This document shows, one piece after another, positions 44,401 to 56,000 of a stretch of 64,000 bases of DNA; within the stretch, counting starts at the first letter, position 1; every line of letters begins with the position of its first letter. Location: NCBI RefSeq assembly GCF_030936135.1, contig NC_082618.1, positions 7,041,034 to 7,105,033 on the forward strand, written 5' to 3'. The notes below the pieces were generated by a model that made no database searches, was not told where the DNA came from, and was given only the letters and a program-made list of their open reading frames with translations. The position numbers and the translations under genes are program-made. The DNA comes from Gavia stellata. Lineage: Eukaryota > Chordata > Aves > Gaviiformes > Gaviidae.

Positions 44401-45739
44401 CAGTACGTCGATTCTTAGAATATCCTACTTCTACATTCGCTTTGTGACAAGCAGTCCAGAATTTAAATAATGCACAGGTCCAGCTAGCCTGTATTGCTTG
44501 ACCTGAAGTCGGGCAAGAAGGGAAGGGCACACTCCTCAAAACTTTTTCATCTCTACCTCTTTCAACAAATCTTTCACTGTAGCATGAGCTCAAAGGTGTT
44601 CCAGCTGAGAATCCCCCAAGGCAATACTGCACTTCACTACAGGATTCAACAGGTGAGAGAGAGCACTGGCCATGTAATAGCAGAAAGAGTGCAGCATGGG
44701 CTGATGAAAGCCTGAGCGCCAGAGGGGTCAGAAAGCATCATGTCCAATAAAAGCAAACAGGGAAGACGACCAAATATTAACTGGAAAGGTTGACCAGGCA
44801 GTCGAGATTCAGGCCTGTGCCTGGTATGAGACGGGTGAAACCGTTTCTTATTAATGTGACCCTTTCTTATTTATAACTGGCCTTCCAGATTGCCCAGCTG
44901 CCATTGACAGAGGGAATCAGTGCCATGTTCTTCCTGCCTACGAAGGTGACCCAGAATATGACTCTGATTGAGGAAAGCCTTACTTCTGAGTTTGTCCACG
45001 ATGTAGACAAGGAGCTGAAGACAGTCCATGCTGTGCTAAGCTTGCCCAAACTAAAGCTGAACTATGAAGAGGCACTTGGCAGCACACTAAAGGAGACAAG
45101 TATGTACATCACACATCCTCTACAGACTGCCAGGGCTCAAAGCAGTGGGCGAGTTGCTTCCTGCTCTCAGAAGAATATGAAGCTGGTGGGTTATTAGTTA
45201 GGTCCTGCTCTCAGTCTGTAGAGATTTCACCAGCAAGTAAATCACCCTGGTCCAGGATTCCTCAACTTTTTATCACATCTTTCCACCAAGCTCATACAAC
45301 GCTTCTGAGATTGAGAGGGAGAAGCTCAGTACAAACAGATGTAAGCTTATTCTCCCTGTTACCCCCAATAAACTCTATCAGAGCAGCTACATGCCCTCCT
45401 GGATCACAGCATTAGCAGTACTGCTCCCCCACCTGCAACCTATGCTTTCAGCTAATGGAATTTTCTTTCTTTCCTCCAGGGCTCCAATCACTTTTCACAT
45501 CACCTGATTTTACCAAGATCTCTGCCAAACCTATTAAGCTATCTCATGTGCAACACAAGGCAATTCTGGAGCTTAGTGAAGATGGGGAAAGATCCACACC
45601 AAATCCTGGGGTGAATGCTGCTCGTCTGACCTTCCCTATAGAATATCATGTGGACAGACCTTTCCTTCTTGTACTGCGAGATGATACCACTGGAACCCTG
45701 CTCTTCATTGGCAAGATCCTGGATCCCAGGAGTGTTTAG
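41431..45739 (+). CDS. SERPINF1: Pigment epithelium-derived factor (serpin F1, PEDF)
   Basis: Seven coding exons join to 417 residues (human 418): 41431-41508, 41897-42098, 42178-42333, 43122-43325, 44122-44264, 44889-45099, 45480-45739. The protein has a signal peptide ([19 protein letters not shown]) and an acidic segment ([17 protein letters not shown]). The body shows [49 protein letters not shown] and the end [13 protein letters not shown]. There is one sequon, NMT, at the conserved glycosylation site. The reactive-loop region ([18 protein letters not shown]) carries prolines and lacks the small-residue hinge, as in mammalian PEDF, so it should be a non-inhibitory serpin. PEDF is a secreted anti-angiogenic and neurotrophic factor that binds collagen and heparin. 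The 204- and 143-nt exons match those of SERPINF2 exactly in length and phase. Confidence 0.97.
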
Positions 45740-45860
45740 ATCCCTCCACAATAATCTGCAATGGTAGGGCCCAAATGGAAAGGGTGGTATTGGGAGGAAT
45801 ATTGTCTCCCTGCTCTGCTGCACAAAGACACAACTTGCAAATCTTATGCCTTCATGCTGC

Positions 45861-45866
45861 AATAAA
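45861..45866 (+). terminator. SERPINF1: SERPINF1 poly(A) signal
   Basis: AATAAA 122 bp after the stop codon, giving a short 3'UTR of about 150 bp. The next gene, SMYD4, ends from the opposite side about 530 bp further on. Confidence 0.8.
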
Positions 45867-46413
45867 AGAGCTTTTGCTATTAATCTGAGCAAGCCCCAGT
45901 ATTCTCCCTTGAAAGATTGTCTGCCTATGTCATATGCCTTCACACTCCCATTTTCCGCAGATGAGCCATAATGCAGTTCTGTGTCCTATATGCAAGCGTC
46001 ATCTGGTGTATACTGCATTTTTCCCTATCCTGTCTTCCAATCTGACACCGGTTGTTTATACTGAATCCCTCATGACTGACAGGTCTGCGCTGGTAGCCCT
46101 CCAAGTTCTGCAGTGCCCCCTCTTAGAGCTTGTAAGTTTGCACTTCCAGCCTGCTGCCTCACCCATTCCAACCATTTAAGTTTCACACTGGCAAGAAAAG
46201 TGCTTCATAGCACTAGAAATAAAAGGCTGTGTGGTCTGGATGACTGCATGTTCATAAGCATCAGGGTACCAGACATGGGAGATTCACATTTCTAGAAACA
46301 CACGCATACACACGGCATCTCAAACATCTGCTTCAAACCCACATGCAGAAATTATACTACAGCATCTATTCCCACCGTACCACACACAGAACCCTCATGT
46401 TAGAATTGGTCAT

Positions 46414-46419
46414 TTTATT
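46414..46419 (-). terminator. SMYD4: SMYD4 poly(A) signal
   Basis: AATAAA on the minus strand, about 145 bp after the SMYD4 stop codon. It implies a short 3'UTR and tail-to-tail spacing of about 0.5 kb from SERPINF1. Confidence 0.7.
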
Positions 46420-46563
46420 TACAACAGTCTCACTGAAGAGCATTGCAGATTTCATTCAAGTTGTTGTTACATATGATTTTCCAGCTTGTACTACGTTACT
46501 ACCTTACCACATGAAACTTAGCTTTGATGAAAGATCACATTGCAGCTTCCTTTGACAGGGAAA

Positions 46564-49500
46564 TTAAGTCCTCTGAAGGATGCTTCTGGGAAGCTCTAAC
46601 AGACAGGTCTTCATGTCTTGCAGTTCCTGGATCTGAGTACTCTCAGGACCACAGTGCACTGACAAAATCTCCTCTGCTCTTTCAATCGTGCTCAGAGCTT
46701 CAGAAACTGCAAATCTGCAAAAGGAAGAGAATAAGAATAGAGTATACAAAATACTTAATTCAGCTCCCTTGACTTCCAGAACCTTCAACCCCTCCCCAAT
46801 AAAAGCCTAAACCTGTTCATGGGTACAGATCCTACCTTCCACGGCATTTCAGCACCAGGCAAATAGTTTGCACTTCAGCTGCAAAGGGAGGACGGGGGTG
46901 AAAAAAGGCAAGGAGATGGACAAAAACTTAAAACATTATCTTTGAGTATAGGTACTCACTACTTCAACACTACAGCTCCCGCTAAAATTCATTCCGTTAA
47001 AGGGAGGTGTTGTTAGATTTGCTGAAGCAGTCAAGGTATTTGCTTGCCAAAAGAGGGCCAAAATAGAGCAAGGGGATTTTATCTCCTTCTCTGAAAATAT
47101 GTCAGAAATATTGTACAACTGAGGTGTAAACACCAAGGGTGACTAGTTGTCAAAATAAAACAGTTAGACAGGGAATAAATGGAGCCAGGAAGGAGAAAAG
47201 AATAGACAGGCATAAAGCACAGAAACGGGCCAAAAGAGAGTCATAAGGTATAAGTTAACCCCAATGGGGTTAATGAACTTGCACTTGAGTAATGGCCAAC
47301 TTTTTTACCTGTACCAAACTGCCCAGGGTCCTGCAAGACACCCTGCAAGGTGCCAAGGACCACCTGCCATGATATTGTGTCAGACACACAGGAGTGGTAC
47401 AGAGAAGGGACAGAGAATGAAAGCAAATTTACCCATTGAAGAGAATTTGTGCCAGCTTGAAAAGTTCATGACCCATTTCTACACTTGATGGCCCATGATG
47501 CATTTCCACAATCTCAATACTCCTCTCCAGGTGTCTGGCTGCATCTTGCCACTTCCCTGATGGAAAAAACCAAACCAAACCCAAAAATTAGTCATGAATA
47601 AATACTTTCTAGAGCTACTGCCACATTAAGAATCTGACAGCATTATGCAAAATGTGATGAACTGTGTCCACAGCATTCTTGGGAGGCTGCTGACCTCAGA
47701 ACCAGGACAGGGAATCTAGAACATGAGATCACATTATTGTTCACTGACTGCTGGGAATGCAGTTTTGGCTAAAGTAGTCTTTCTGAGCGCCCTGCTGTCA
47801 AAACTAGAGAAATGCAACAGGAGAAAAGTGAAAGGGCGAGCCAGAGAGAAGGCTAGTGATGTTAAATTCAAAGTTCAGAAAACTAAAGATTGAGAAGACA
47901 ATGCCATACCAAGAGTAGCATAGACCTGTGCCAGATGATCCTCCATCTCTCCCATCAGCAAATGCTCTGGAGACAAGAAGTTTCCAGCATCCATCTGACA
48001 CTTCAGGAGCATTTTGATAGCCTGATCTATAACAAAACAGGGTATAAAATTCATCCTACTGGCCAGTCTCCAGCTTTCCATGACCCATGAAATAAAATCA
48101 GTCCCATCTCATCTTTGTGTCTTACATAGCTAGATTTGGATTTGGTTAGGATTCAACATCGACTTCATCTGCAACCCTGGTTAATCTAACGCAGTGTTGG
48201 CCAGACTCACTCCAGGAAAGCAAGGCCTGGGAATGCGTAACTCCAGTGTTACCCTGAGTTCTTTTAGTTACTATGGAACAACGTGTGACTTAGATTTACA
48301 CCTGGATCAGGGGTATAAAAACCCTAAAGCTCAAGTCCCCAGGGACACCAGGCTGTATGCCCAAAGACCCCAACTGCATAAGCAACAGTGCCATCTCATG
48401 GCTATAACTACGTCTCCTGATGTGTACTCATTAGCTGCTGACCTTAAAGCAGAAAGGAGAGCCTTACCAGCTTTCCTGTCTCTTAACAGTTCTAGTGCTT
48501 TCTTGATTTGTTGCTGAAGGTCCAGTAAACGCCGTGACAGGCTCTCTCTGCTGACTGAGATTGTACAAGCTTCATTTGAACAACAAAGCATGTCTTCCCC
48601 CTGTGGAAATCATCCCTGTGATCATTCCTGCTCACGTTCAACTCAAAAGCTTACTTTCCATCTCCATTATCTCTGTATTATGTTAGAGAGATGCTAAATA
48701 GTTTCTCAGTTGCATTCATTAAACAAAGTGACTTGCTTATTAATTGTTATTAGCTTATTTGATTTTATGAGAAACTTCCAGGAATAGCCATGACTATGCA
48801 AGCTATAGGTTAGGCCAAAGCAGGGTCATGTGGTACATAACTACTGTTCATACAAAATATGTACTATGTTGACTCCTCCTCATCTAATCCACACTAGATG
48901 TTTTCATTTACATCCTGTGAACTGCAGAGAGTGTGACTCTCACTACAAACAGCCCCTCTATGTGCATCTTCCAGGCCTCCATTTTCTTTCCTAAATATCC
49001 CCCTTCCCCCAGTCTGATATTTTAAGGTTCCCTCAGCAAGTTCAAAGGGATTTTAACTTGCTATTAAAGGCATTATTTTTCCTATAATGCTGGAAGACTG
49101 ACATACAAGAACATTACAAGGAAGCTGCTAAGAACAGTGAGATACTGTCTTGACTCTACAGGGGCTTCTGCCTTCTGAGCAGAGGTCATGAACTCGGGTC
49201 TTTAACTCTTGAATCTCCCAGAGACCCAAACATTACACATCCTGGTAAGTTATACAATCATAACTACCTGCATGGAAGCCCGGCAGTTAGGGCAGCAGAA
49301 TGAGTTTCTCACGGACACCACACTCTTGACATCAGACTCTAACTCATCAAGGCATGCCTGACAGCGACACTCAAAGAAATACTGACTGAGAAGCTGTTGT
49401 CTCTCAGCAACCCTCATTCTACATTGGTGAGGCCCTGCAAAGGGATGGCAAGGGTAGAAATCACTAAACAGGTACATTTCTTAACATCAAACTTAATCTA

Positions 49501-52500
49501 TCTTTGTTTTAATCGAGACTAAATATATCATATTTTGGAGAGGACATAACTGGAGACTGAAAATGTAACAGTGGGCTCAGGAGATAAACTCTTGCGTTGA
49601 TATCTTTGACCAAAGCTTATACATAAGCAAAGACTCTAACAACATTATACTGGGAATTATGATATTAATAGCGATCAGTTAGCATGCCAAGTTGAGGTGA
49701 AAGGGTGTCTATGCCTTGAGACAAACAGAGAGTTAATACTTACCATAGCAATGGAAAATCTCTTGGCCGCTTGGGATTGGCTGTGATGCCCTGACAGTGG
49801 CAGCTGTCCCACTAAATGACACACTGATATTGGGACAGCATGAATGGTTCAGAAGGCTGAGGACAGGAAAGAAGGCTGTTGCCAGGCGCACAGGCTTCTT
49901 ATTTACAACAGCACCATCTCCAGGCCCTAAAGAGAGAGGAAAAACAAGTAGGTTGAGAATGAATGCTCAGTAACCCACGCAACTTATGCAATGGGCTCTG
50001 TGACCAATTGCAGATAGCAGTAGGCAGGTTTCTGGTATTCTGCTGCAATAAATAATAGCTAAATACCCTCTACATGTGCACCAAAGAACAGGCTAGCATG
50101 GGACAGGCCATTACATTTTAAGCAAGTCATTCCCATTTGCAATGGGAGCTTTTTACAACTGATAATTCAATCTCTTCACACAAGCTAGATGAGCAACGAC
50201 AACAGAGAAGGGCTTAAAAGTTTTTATCTTACCTGACTCCTGCATTACAGTGATTGCTTGTGCATTACATTGCAGCTGCAACACATGCCTCAGCATCGCT
50301 TCTGCCATAGTCTTCAGCTCTGGAGACAATTCACCCGATGTTTTTTCACATGTCTTTGGTTTGGACCACTTCTCAGATGATTCTTGATTCAAAACAGCAG
50401 CCTCTAGGCCAGCTTCTTGCAGCTGTTTGCATATAGCTACTACACTCAGCATGCAAAGGAACTTATGTTCAGGGCTATGCTTCTCAGCATGTGGCAAAAG
50501 GTTGAAGACAGCTTGGTAAGAACTCTGGTACTGACCATTGTCGTTACAACCAGGGATACCTCTGGTACCAGCTCTTGTATCTGGTGCCTCACTGAGATGT
50601 TTCCATCTTGCTTCAGGGTTATGAAGGTCCTTGTCACCATCTTGGGACCATTCCACCAGCCTGCTAACCTCTGCAAATCCCGCCAGTAGAACAGCCCTCA
50701 AGGCAACATGGCAGAAGATCCCTAACGTGAGAAGCAGTGCTCCCAGGGAGCACTCTGTCCTGTGGTACTGCTCCCATGCCACGTCTGCACAGTTTTGGCT
50801 GCAGTACTTTGCGTAACTGCACCCACGGCAAGGCACCGAGGCTAAGAGCTGCCTCAGACAACGGTGGCAATAAAGATCTGCATTAGTGACTCGAGTATCC
50901 CACACTGTTTCGCTGCTGTCCTGCAGAAGAAGGCTCTCCCCAGGGCAGAGCACGCTTACAAAGGCCTCTTCTTTCAACAGGCTCTGTCCTGGAAGGATGT
51001 CCTGGGAGGCCACCAAGTGACGTCCTCTCTCTATATCAAAATTCAAGCTCAAAGACGAGGATGCGCCTGAAATACTCTCATTCTCTTCCCAGATCTCCGA
51101 CTTTCTTTGAATGTCACCATGTGCTTCTCGTGCAGGCTCTGGACAGCTCTCCTTCTCACATACTTTGATTTTCAGTTGACTTAACTTTTTTAGCAGTGTC
51201 TGGTGTGTAGGACTAGTCATGATCCCATCCATAGCAATTTTATTCTCCACCACACTGAGGGCGTCTGCTGCAGCCTGTAACCTCCCCAAACACAGCAGAC
51301 ATTCAGCTTTCCGCAGCAAGACCTTGGGCAGCAGCCTGTCTGGATAGCCATGACTTTCAGCCCTGGCAATATCTTCCAAACAAACCTAGAAACAAAGACA
51401 AGGCCTTTCAAATGTATTTGACCATGGCTGAGACTCGTGGTCTTTTCTTCCTTCTAAGATGCAGAATATTTTAATAAGACTATGTTAATCAGTAAATTTC
51501 ATGTGCATAGCCAAGCTGCCGGCCAAATAAAGCCTGCTGATGTGGAACAAGAAGGAAAGGAGGAACCCTTCAGAAAGTATTGATGCATCAGAAGCACATC
51601 TGATCTACAGTTTCTTGTTCTAACAACCAAACAGTTGTTATTGCAGGGTTTGCAATAAAATAAGGTTTGCAGAAGCACCCACCTGAACCCCAAGTGCAAA
51701 CACTGTGCAGTAACACCTCAGATGCCGCTTGGGCTCTGCCTCGCCCCAGTCCCCTGTCCTGCCTCACGGGAGGCCTCAGGCCGCTCTCTGGGCGTGCAGA
51801 CTTGCTCGGGGCACCCAGCAGCTCGGGGAGCGGGCTGCCGTGGGTCCCGCCGCCCCACCACCGCTTACCTCGAAGTGCCCGAGGTGGAAGAGGGCAGCGG
51901 AGCGGTTGGCGAAGCAGACGGACACCTCGGGGCTGCCGGGGAGCTCGTGGGACGCCGCCTGCGGAGACCAGAGAGCTGCTGCCTCAGGGGGGGGGCCCTC
52001 AACGGGACCCTCTCAGCGCGGGGCTGCGGGTCCGCCCTCCCCGGGGACCCCCTCACGGGAGCCGCCCCTCAGGCTGGGCCCGCCGGATCCCTCACCGGGA
52101 GCCGGAGCCGGAGGCCCCGGGCCGTGAGGGGCCCGCCCCAGGGCTGCCCCCGCCCCACCTACCTGCGAGTAGAGCCTCGCGGCGGCACCGTAATGGCGGC
52201 GGCCGAACAGCCGGTTTCCCTCCTCCCGGTAGAAGCGCGCGGCCGCCGGCTCCTTGCCCGTGCGCACCCGACGGCACAACCGCCGCAGAGCCGTCGCCTC
52301 CGCTTCGGGCCTGGGGGACACGGGGGTCAGCTCCGCATCCCGCCCGCCACCATCCCGCCCCGCCTCGCCCCGTCGCTTACCGGAGGAGGCCGCAGCCCAG
52401 GCGCAGCGTGTCGTGCAGCGACGCCGCCGCCAATCGTTCCCGCAGCGCCGGCTCCAGCGCGGCCCAGCGCCGGGCGGCGCAGAGCCGCCACTCCTCCACT

Positions 52501-52511
52501 GGTAGCGCCAT
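46564..52511 (-). CDS. SMYD4: SMYD4, TPR-, SET- and MYND-domain protein
   Basis: Ten exons on the minus strand, in order of transcription: 52511-52381, 52310-52163, 51958-51869, 51385-50233, 49926-49744, 49434-49268, 48600-48468, 48026-47910, 47556-47433, 46714-46564. They join in phase to 798 residues (human 804). The protein starts MALPVEEWRL. TPR-like helices follow (FYREEGNRLFGRRHYGAAARLY, given here only as a position cue at residues 65-90; FANRSAALFHLG). The MYND zinc finger is at about 296-335 (YCHRC, CRGCSYAKYCSQNC, HRTEC). The SET domain is split around it, with NHSCCPN near 537 and HCYG near 567, then the post-SET cysteines CRCQAC near 597. C-terminal TPR helices end at ELPRSILQRT. 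SMYD4 is the least studied SMYD protein; a methyltransferase role linked to histone deacetylation and heart and muscle development is reported. It shares its promoter with RPA1. Confidence 0.96.
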
Positions 52512-53050
52512 CACCGACACGCTGATGGCGGCACCCAACAGCACCGGCACAACACGCCCAGAAGCGCTTCCGCCGTACGGTGCCGGGCAGCCAATAGGAG
52601 CGTTGTACAGCCGTCCGCTAGGTCACGCGCGGCGTTGACGTAAGGCCGCGCCGGAAGGCGGGGGCACGGCTCTGGGCGGCGGGAGGATTTGGCGGCAGCG
52701 GCGGAGCGCGGCGGGAGACGCAGCACCATGAGCGTGCGGCTGAGCGAGGGTGCCATCGCGGTGAGGGGCCCGCGCCGGTGGCCCCGCGGGATGAGGGACC
52801 GGGGCTGGGTTCGGTCCTGGGGCGGGGGGGTGGGTGAAGACTGGGTCGGGCCTGGGCCCGGGGAGGAGGGGGCTGGGCGCCCAGTCCGGCCCGATCCTGA
52901 GGGGAGAGACCGGGCCCAGAGCTGGGCCCGGTCCCGGGAGGCAGGGAGGGCCCTGGGCGGGTCCAGCGGTGACGGCCATTCCCGTGTCTTTAGCCGTTCC
53001 AGGGCAATGCCTCCTCAGCTGTGGGTCTCGAAGGGTTCCTGAGTGAGGCG
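51730..53050. promoter_or_regulatory. CpG island with bidirectional SMYD4 / RPA1 promoter
   Basis: The two start codons (SMYD4 52511-52509 minus, RPA1 52728 plus) are only 216 bp apart. The gap contains a CCAAT box (52591-52595), a CRE-like TGACGTAA (52636-52643) and an ETS-type CCGGAAG (52651-52657), and has no TATA box. This is the usual make-up of a housekeeping bidirectional promoter. CpG-rich sequence extends into the first introns of both genes. Confidence 0.85.
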
Positions 53051-56000
53051 GTGGTGGCAACTTTCTGAGGGTCTCTTTTTCTTTTTTCTAGGCCATAATG
53101 CAGGGGGAGTACGTCTCCAAGCCCGTGCTACAAGTCATCGTGAGTACTCTCTCTTACCTCTCGTGCCAGTCCGTTAGTGACTGCGTGCGTTTCCGCGCAA
53201 GCTTCTGAGTGCAGTCAAGCTTCCTCTGCAGAGGAGCCGAGCAAGGCTGGTATACTCTTAGTTTTGTTCACCTGACTTGGCCTATGCTGTTGATATCAGT
53301 GCTCAAAAAAAAAAAAGCTGAATAGATAGGTCATTTGCCAGCGATGTCATTTCATGTTTTTGAAGAGTTTCTGAACAAATGAGAACTAATAATCTGTTGT
53401 TTCCACATAGAATACACGGGCTATTGCTACAGGAAATGGGCCACCGCGTTACCGAGTGTTGATGAGTGATGGGGTTAACACACTCTCCTGTAAGTATGAC
53501 AAGCTGCAGTGAGATTTTTGTAAGTGTGGTGGTGCTAAAGTTTCCGGTCTAGTGCCTAGGTGCATAGTGACGAAATGAGTATTGAAAGAGAATATGGCTT
53601 ATATGGGGACCACAGACTCTGAAGTGTGCAACTGCTTTTTAACATTTGGACAAAATCCTTCTCTTCTGGAACTTTCTTTGTGATCTTTAAGCAATTAGCT
53701 TGCTACAGGGTATAATAAAAATATAGAAACCTATACATGTGTTTGTAACAGTGACTTTTAAAGTAATTTAGCTTTTTCTTTCTCTGACTTCTTTGATATG
53801 TGGTCATTCTAGCTGTCACTGCACTCTGAAGTTTGAGGAATAAATATGGTATAGCTTACGCTCAGTTTTGGTGACTTGTTAGTGGTTACGCTGTTTTCTA
53901 TGTGTTAACTAAATGAGCAAGTTTGTGGATCTAATGCAACGCTTGCTGGAAAAGTTGTGGGCAGCCATGGCAGCCCTGTTTAAGGCTGGCATGTGTTAAT
54001 TTTTTCATTGTCTTTCTTCTGTTTCTGCAGCATTCATGTTGGCGACACAGCTGAACTCTCTGGTGGAAGATGAAAGCTTATCAGCCCAGTGCGTTTGCCA
54101 GGTTAACAGATTCATTGTCAACAGCCTGAAAGATGGAAGGTATATATGTTTCTTGAAGTACAGCTCTAAAGAAAGGCAGCTGCACTAGTGGATGCTCTGT
54201 CCTTTGTGATTAAGCAGAGGCCAAATGCTTTTGATTGGGATTATCTGAAAATACGCAGTCTTTAGGGTGCAGGAGGGAAAGTACGCAGCACAAGTAATAG
54301 CAGAAATAAAAAAAACACAGAATGTGACTGCAGTGGGTTCAGATATGTCTAGTACAGTGACTTAGTTATTTAATTTCCAGTAGGAATACTCCAAATTGTA
54401 CAAAGTTTCATTAAAGAAATCACTTAAAATTATCTGCTGTGGAAAAGAAACAGTGAAGATTTCTTGTTACTTAGGTGTTGTGGAATTTGGTCTTTTTCTT
54501 ATGAAAATTTGAGGGAAGGGAGATAGGATACTGCAAAATGAGAAGGGATCTGTGCGAAGTGATTATAGAAAAACTATGTATGTGTCTACGACAATATGAA
54601 CTGAGGTTCCGTGTCTTTTTATTCAGCGTTTTTGTGGAGGGAATATAACTCCTTTTGAGGCCAGGTATATATTCTCTCTTGTAAAATCTGGCATGGTTTT
54701 GATACTTTTAAAACACTATGTTGTTTGAAGCCATTTTTGTGTGCCCGTTCAGCTTGCCATGGGCTTTCCTTCATGAAATGTACTGTTTCTAGCCTCCTTG
54801 TACCTCATGAGAGGGTTGAGTTGACAGTGGAGAGCTTTTGTCTTCCAGATCCCTAATGGTTGGTTCTCTTATCTGCACACAAAGGATATTCAGAGTCTGA
54901 TAGACTTGCAGAGGGAGTGAAGGTCTTTATTGCTGTCTATTCTGTGTTTGTAGGAGAGTGGTTATACTGATGGATTTAGATGTTCTGAAAACTGCTGATA
55001 AAGTTGGTGGGAATATTGGCAATCCAGTGCCGTACAACGAAGGTGAGTGTCCTCTGTAAATAAATACCTTTCTGAACAGACTGTCTGTTTTGATAGTCTT
55101 TCAGCTGTCTGTTTCTTTTTTCTTTAAAAAGCATGAGTCAGACACATTCAGCTTTCTCATGCCTGGGACAGTGATGTCCAGCTCTTGAAAATCCTTTCTA
55201 TTTGTGTGACACAAAATGGTTTTTTTTTCATATTTTCATAAACTCTACACCATGGCTGAAGCTTCAGTTTTTACATGGTATTGGGAAGTATCTATACCTT
55301 ATGATAACATTGACAGGTTTTTATTATATGTTAGTGGTCTCTACCTAGAGTTCCAGTAAGTATGTGGAAGCTATTCTATGTCTCCCCATAATGAGTAATC
55401 AAATAGGTTATAATTTCTTTTGTCTGGAAAGAAGACAGCAGGAGGAAGACGTAATAATGATCTATGAAAGTATAAGATGGCATAGAGGAGATGAATAAAG
55501 AATGATGAATCTCTCTTTCTTTTCTATGTTAATTTGATGCTCTTTAGTTCTCATATTGTCAGGTAGTGGTTTTAAAACAAAGGCTGTACCGCACCCCCAA
55601 ACAGTGCCTAGTTAAATTACAGAACTTGTTGAGGTAGGTGCCAAAAATTGGCACAGGTTCAAAAAGCAATTAGACGTGAAAGAAAAATCCATTAAAGGCT
55701 GTTAAACATAACAATACATCCTCTGCATGAATGTTAGGTTCAGGAAGCACTAAAACTTATATTGCTCAGAGTACATAGATGAGAGACTGGTATGAAAACA
55801 CGGCCAGCATACAGACTTTCCTCAGCACCCATTCCTACCCTGCTGTCTGAAAAACAATGATGTGCTGGGTGGACCTTAATCTGACCTGCTATGAATCTTT
55901 TGTTTTTATTTTGTTGCATAAGTAACTTCTTCATTTTCATATGCTGAGCTTACAGTTCTCAGGCAAACATTTTTTTAATTATTTTTTTTTTTTCCCTCCC

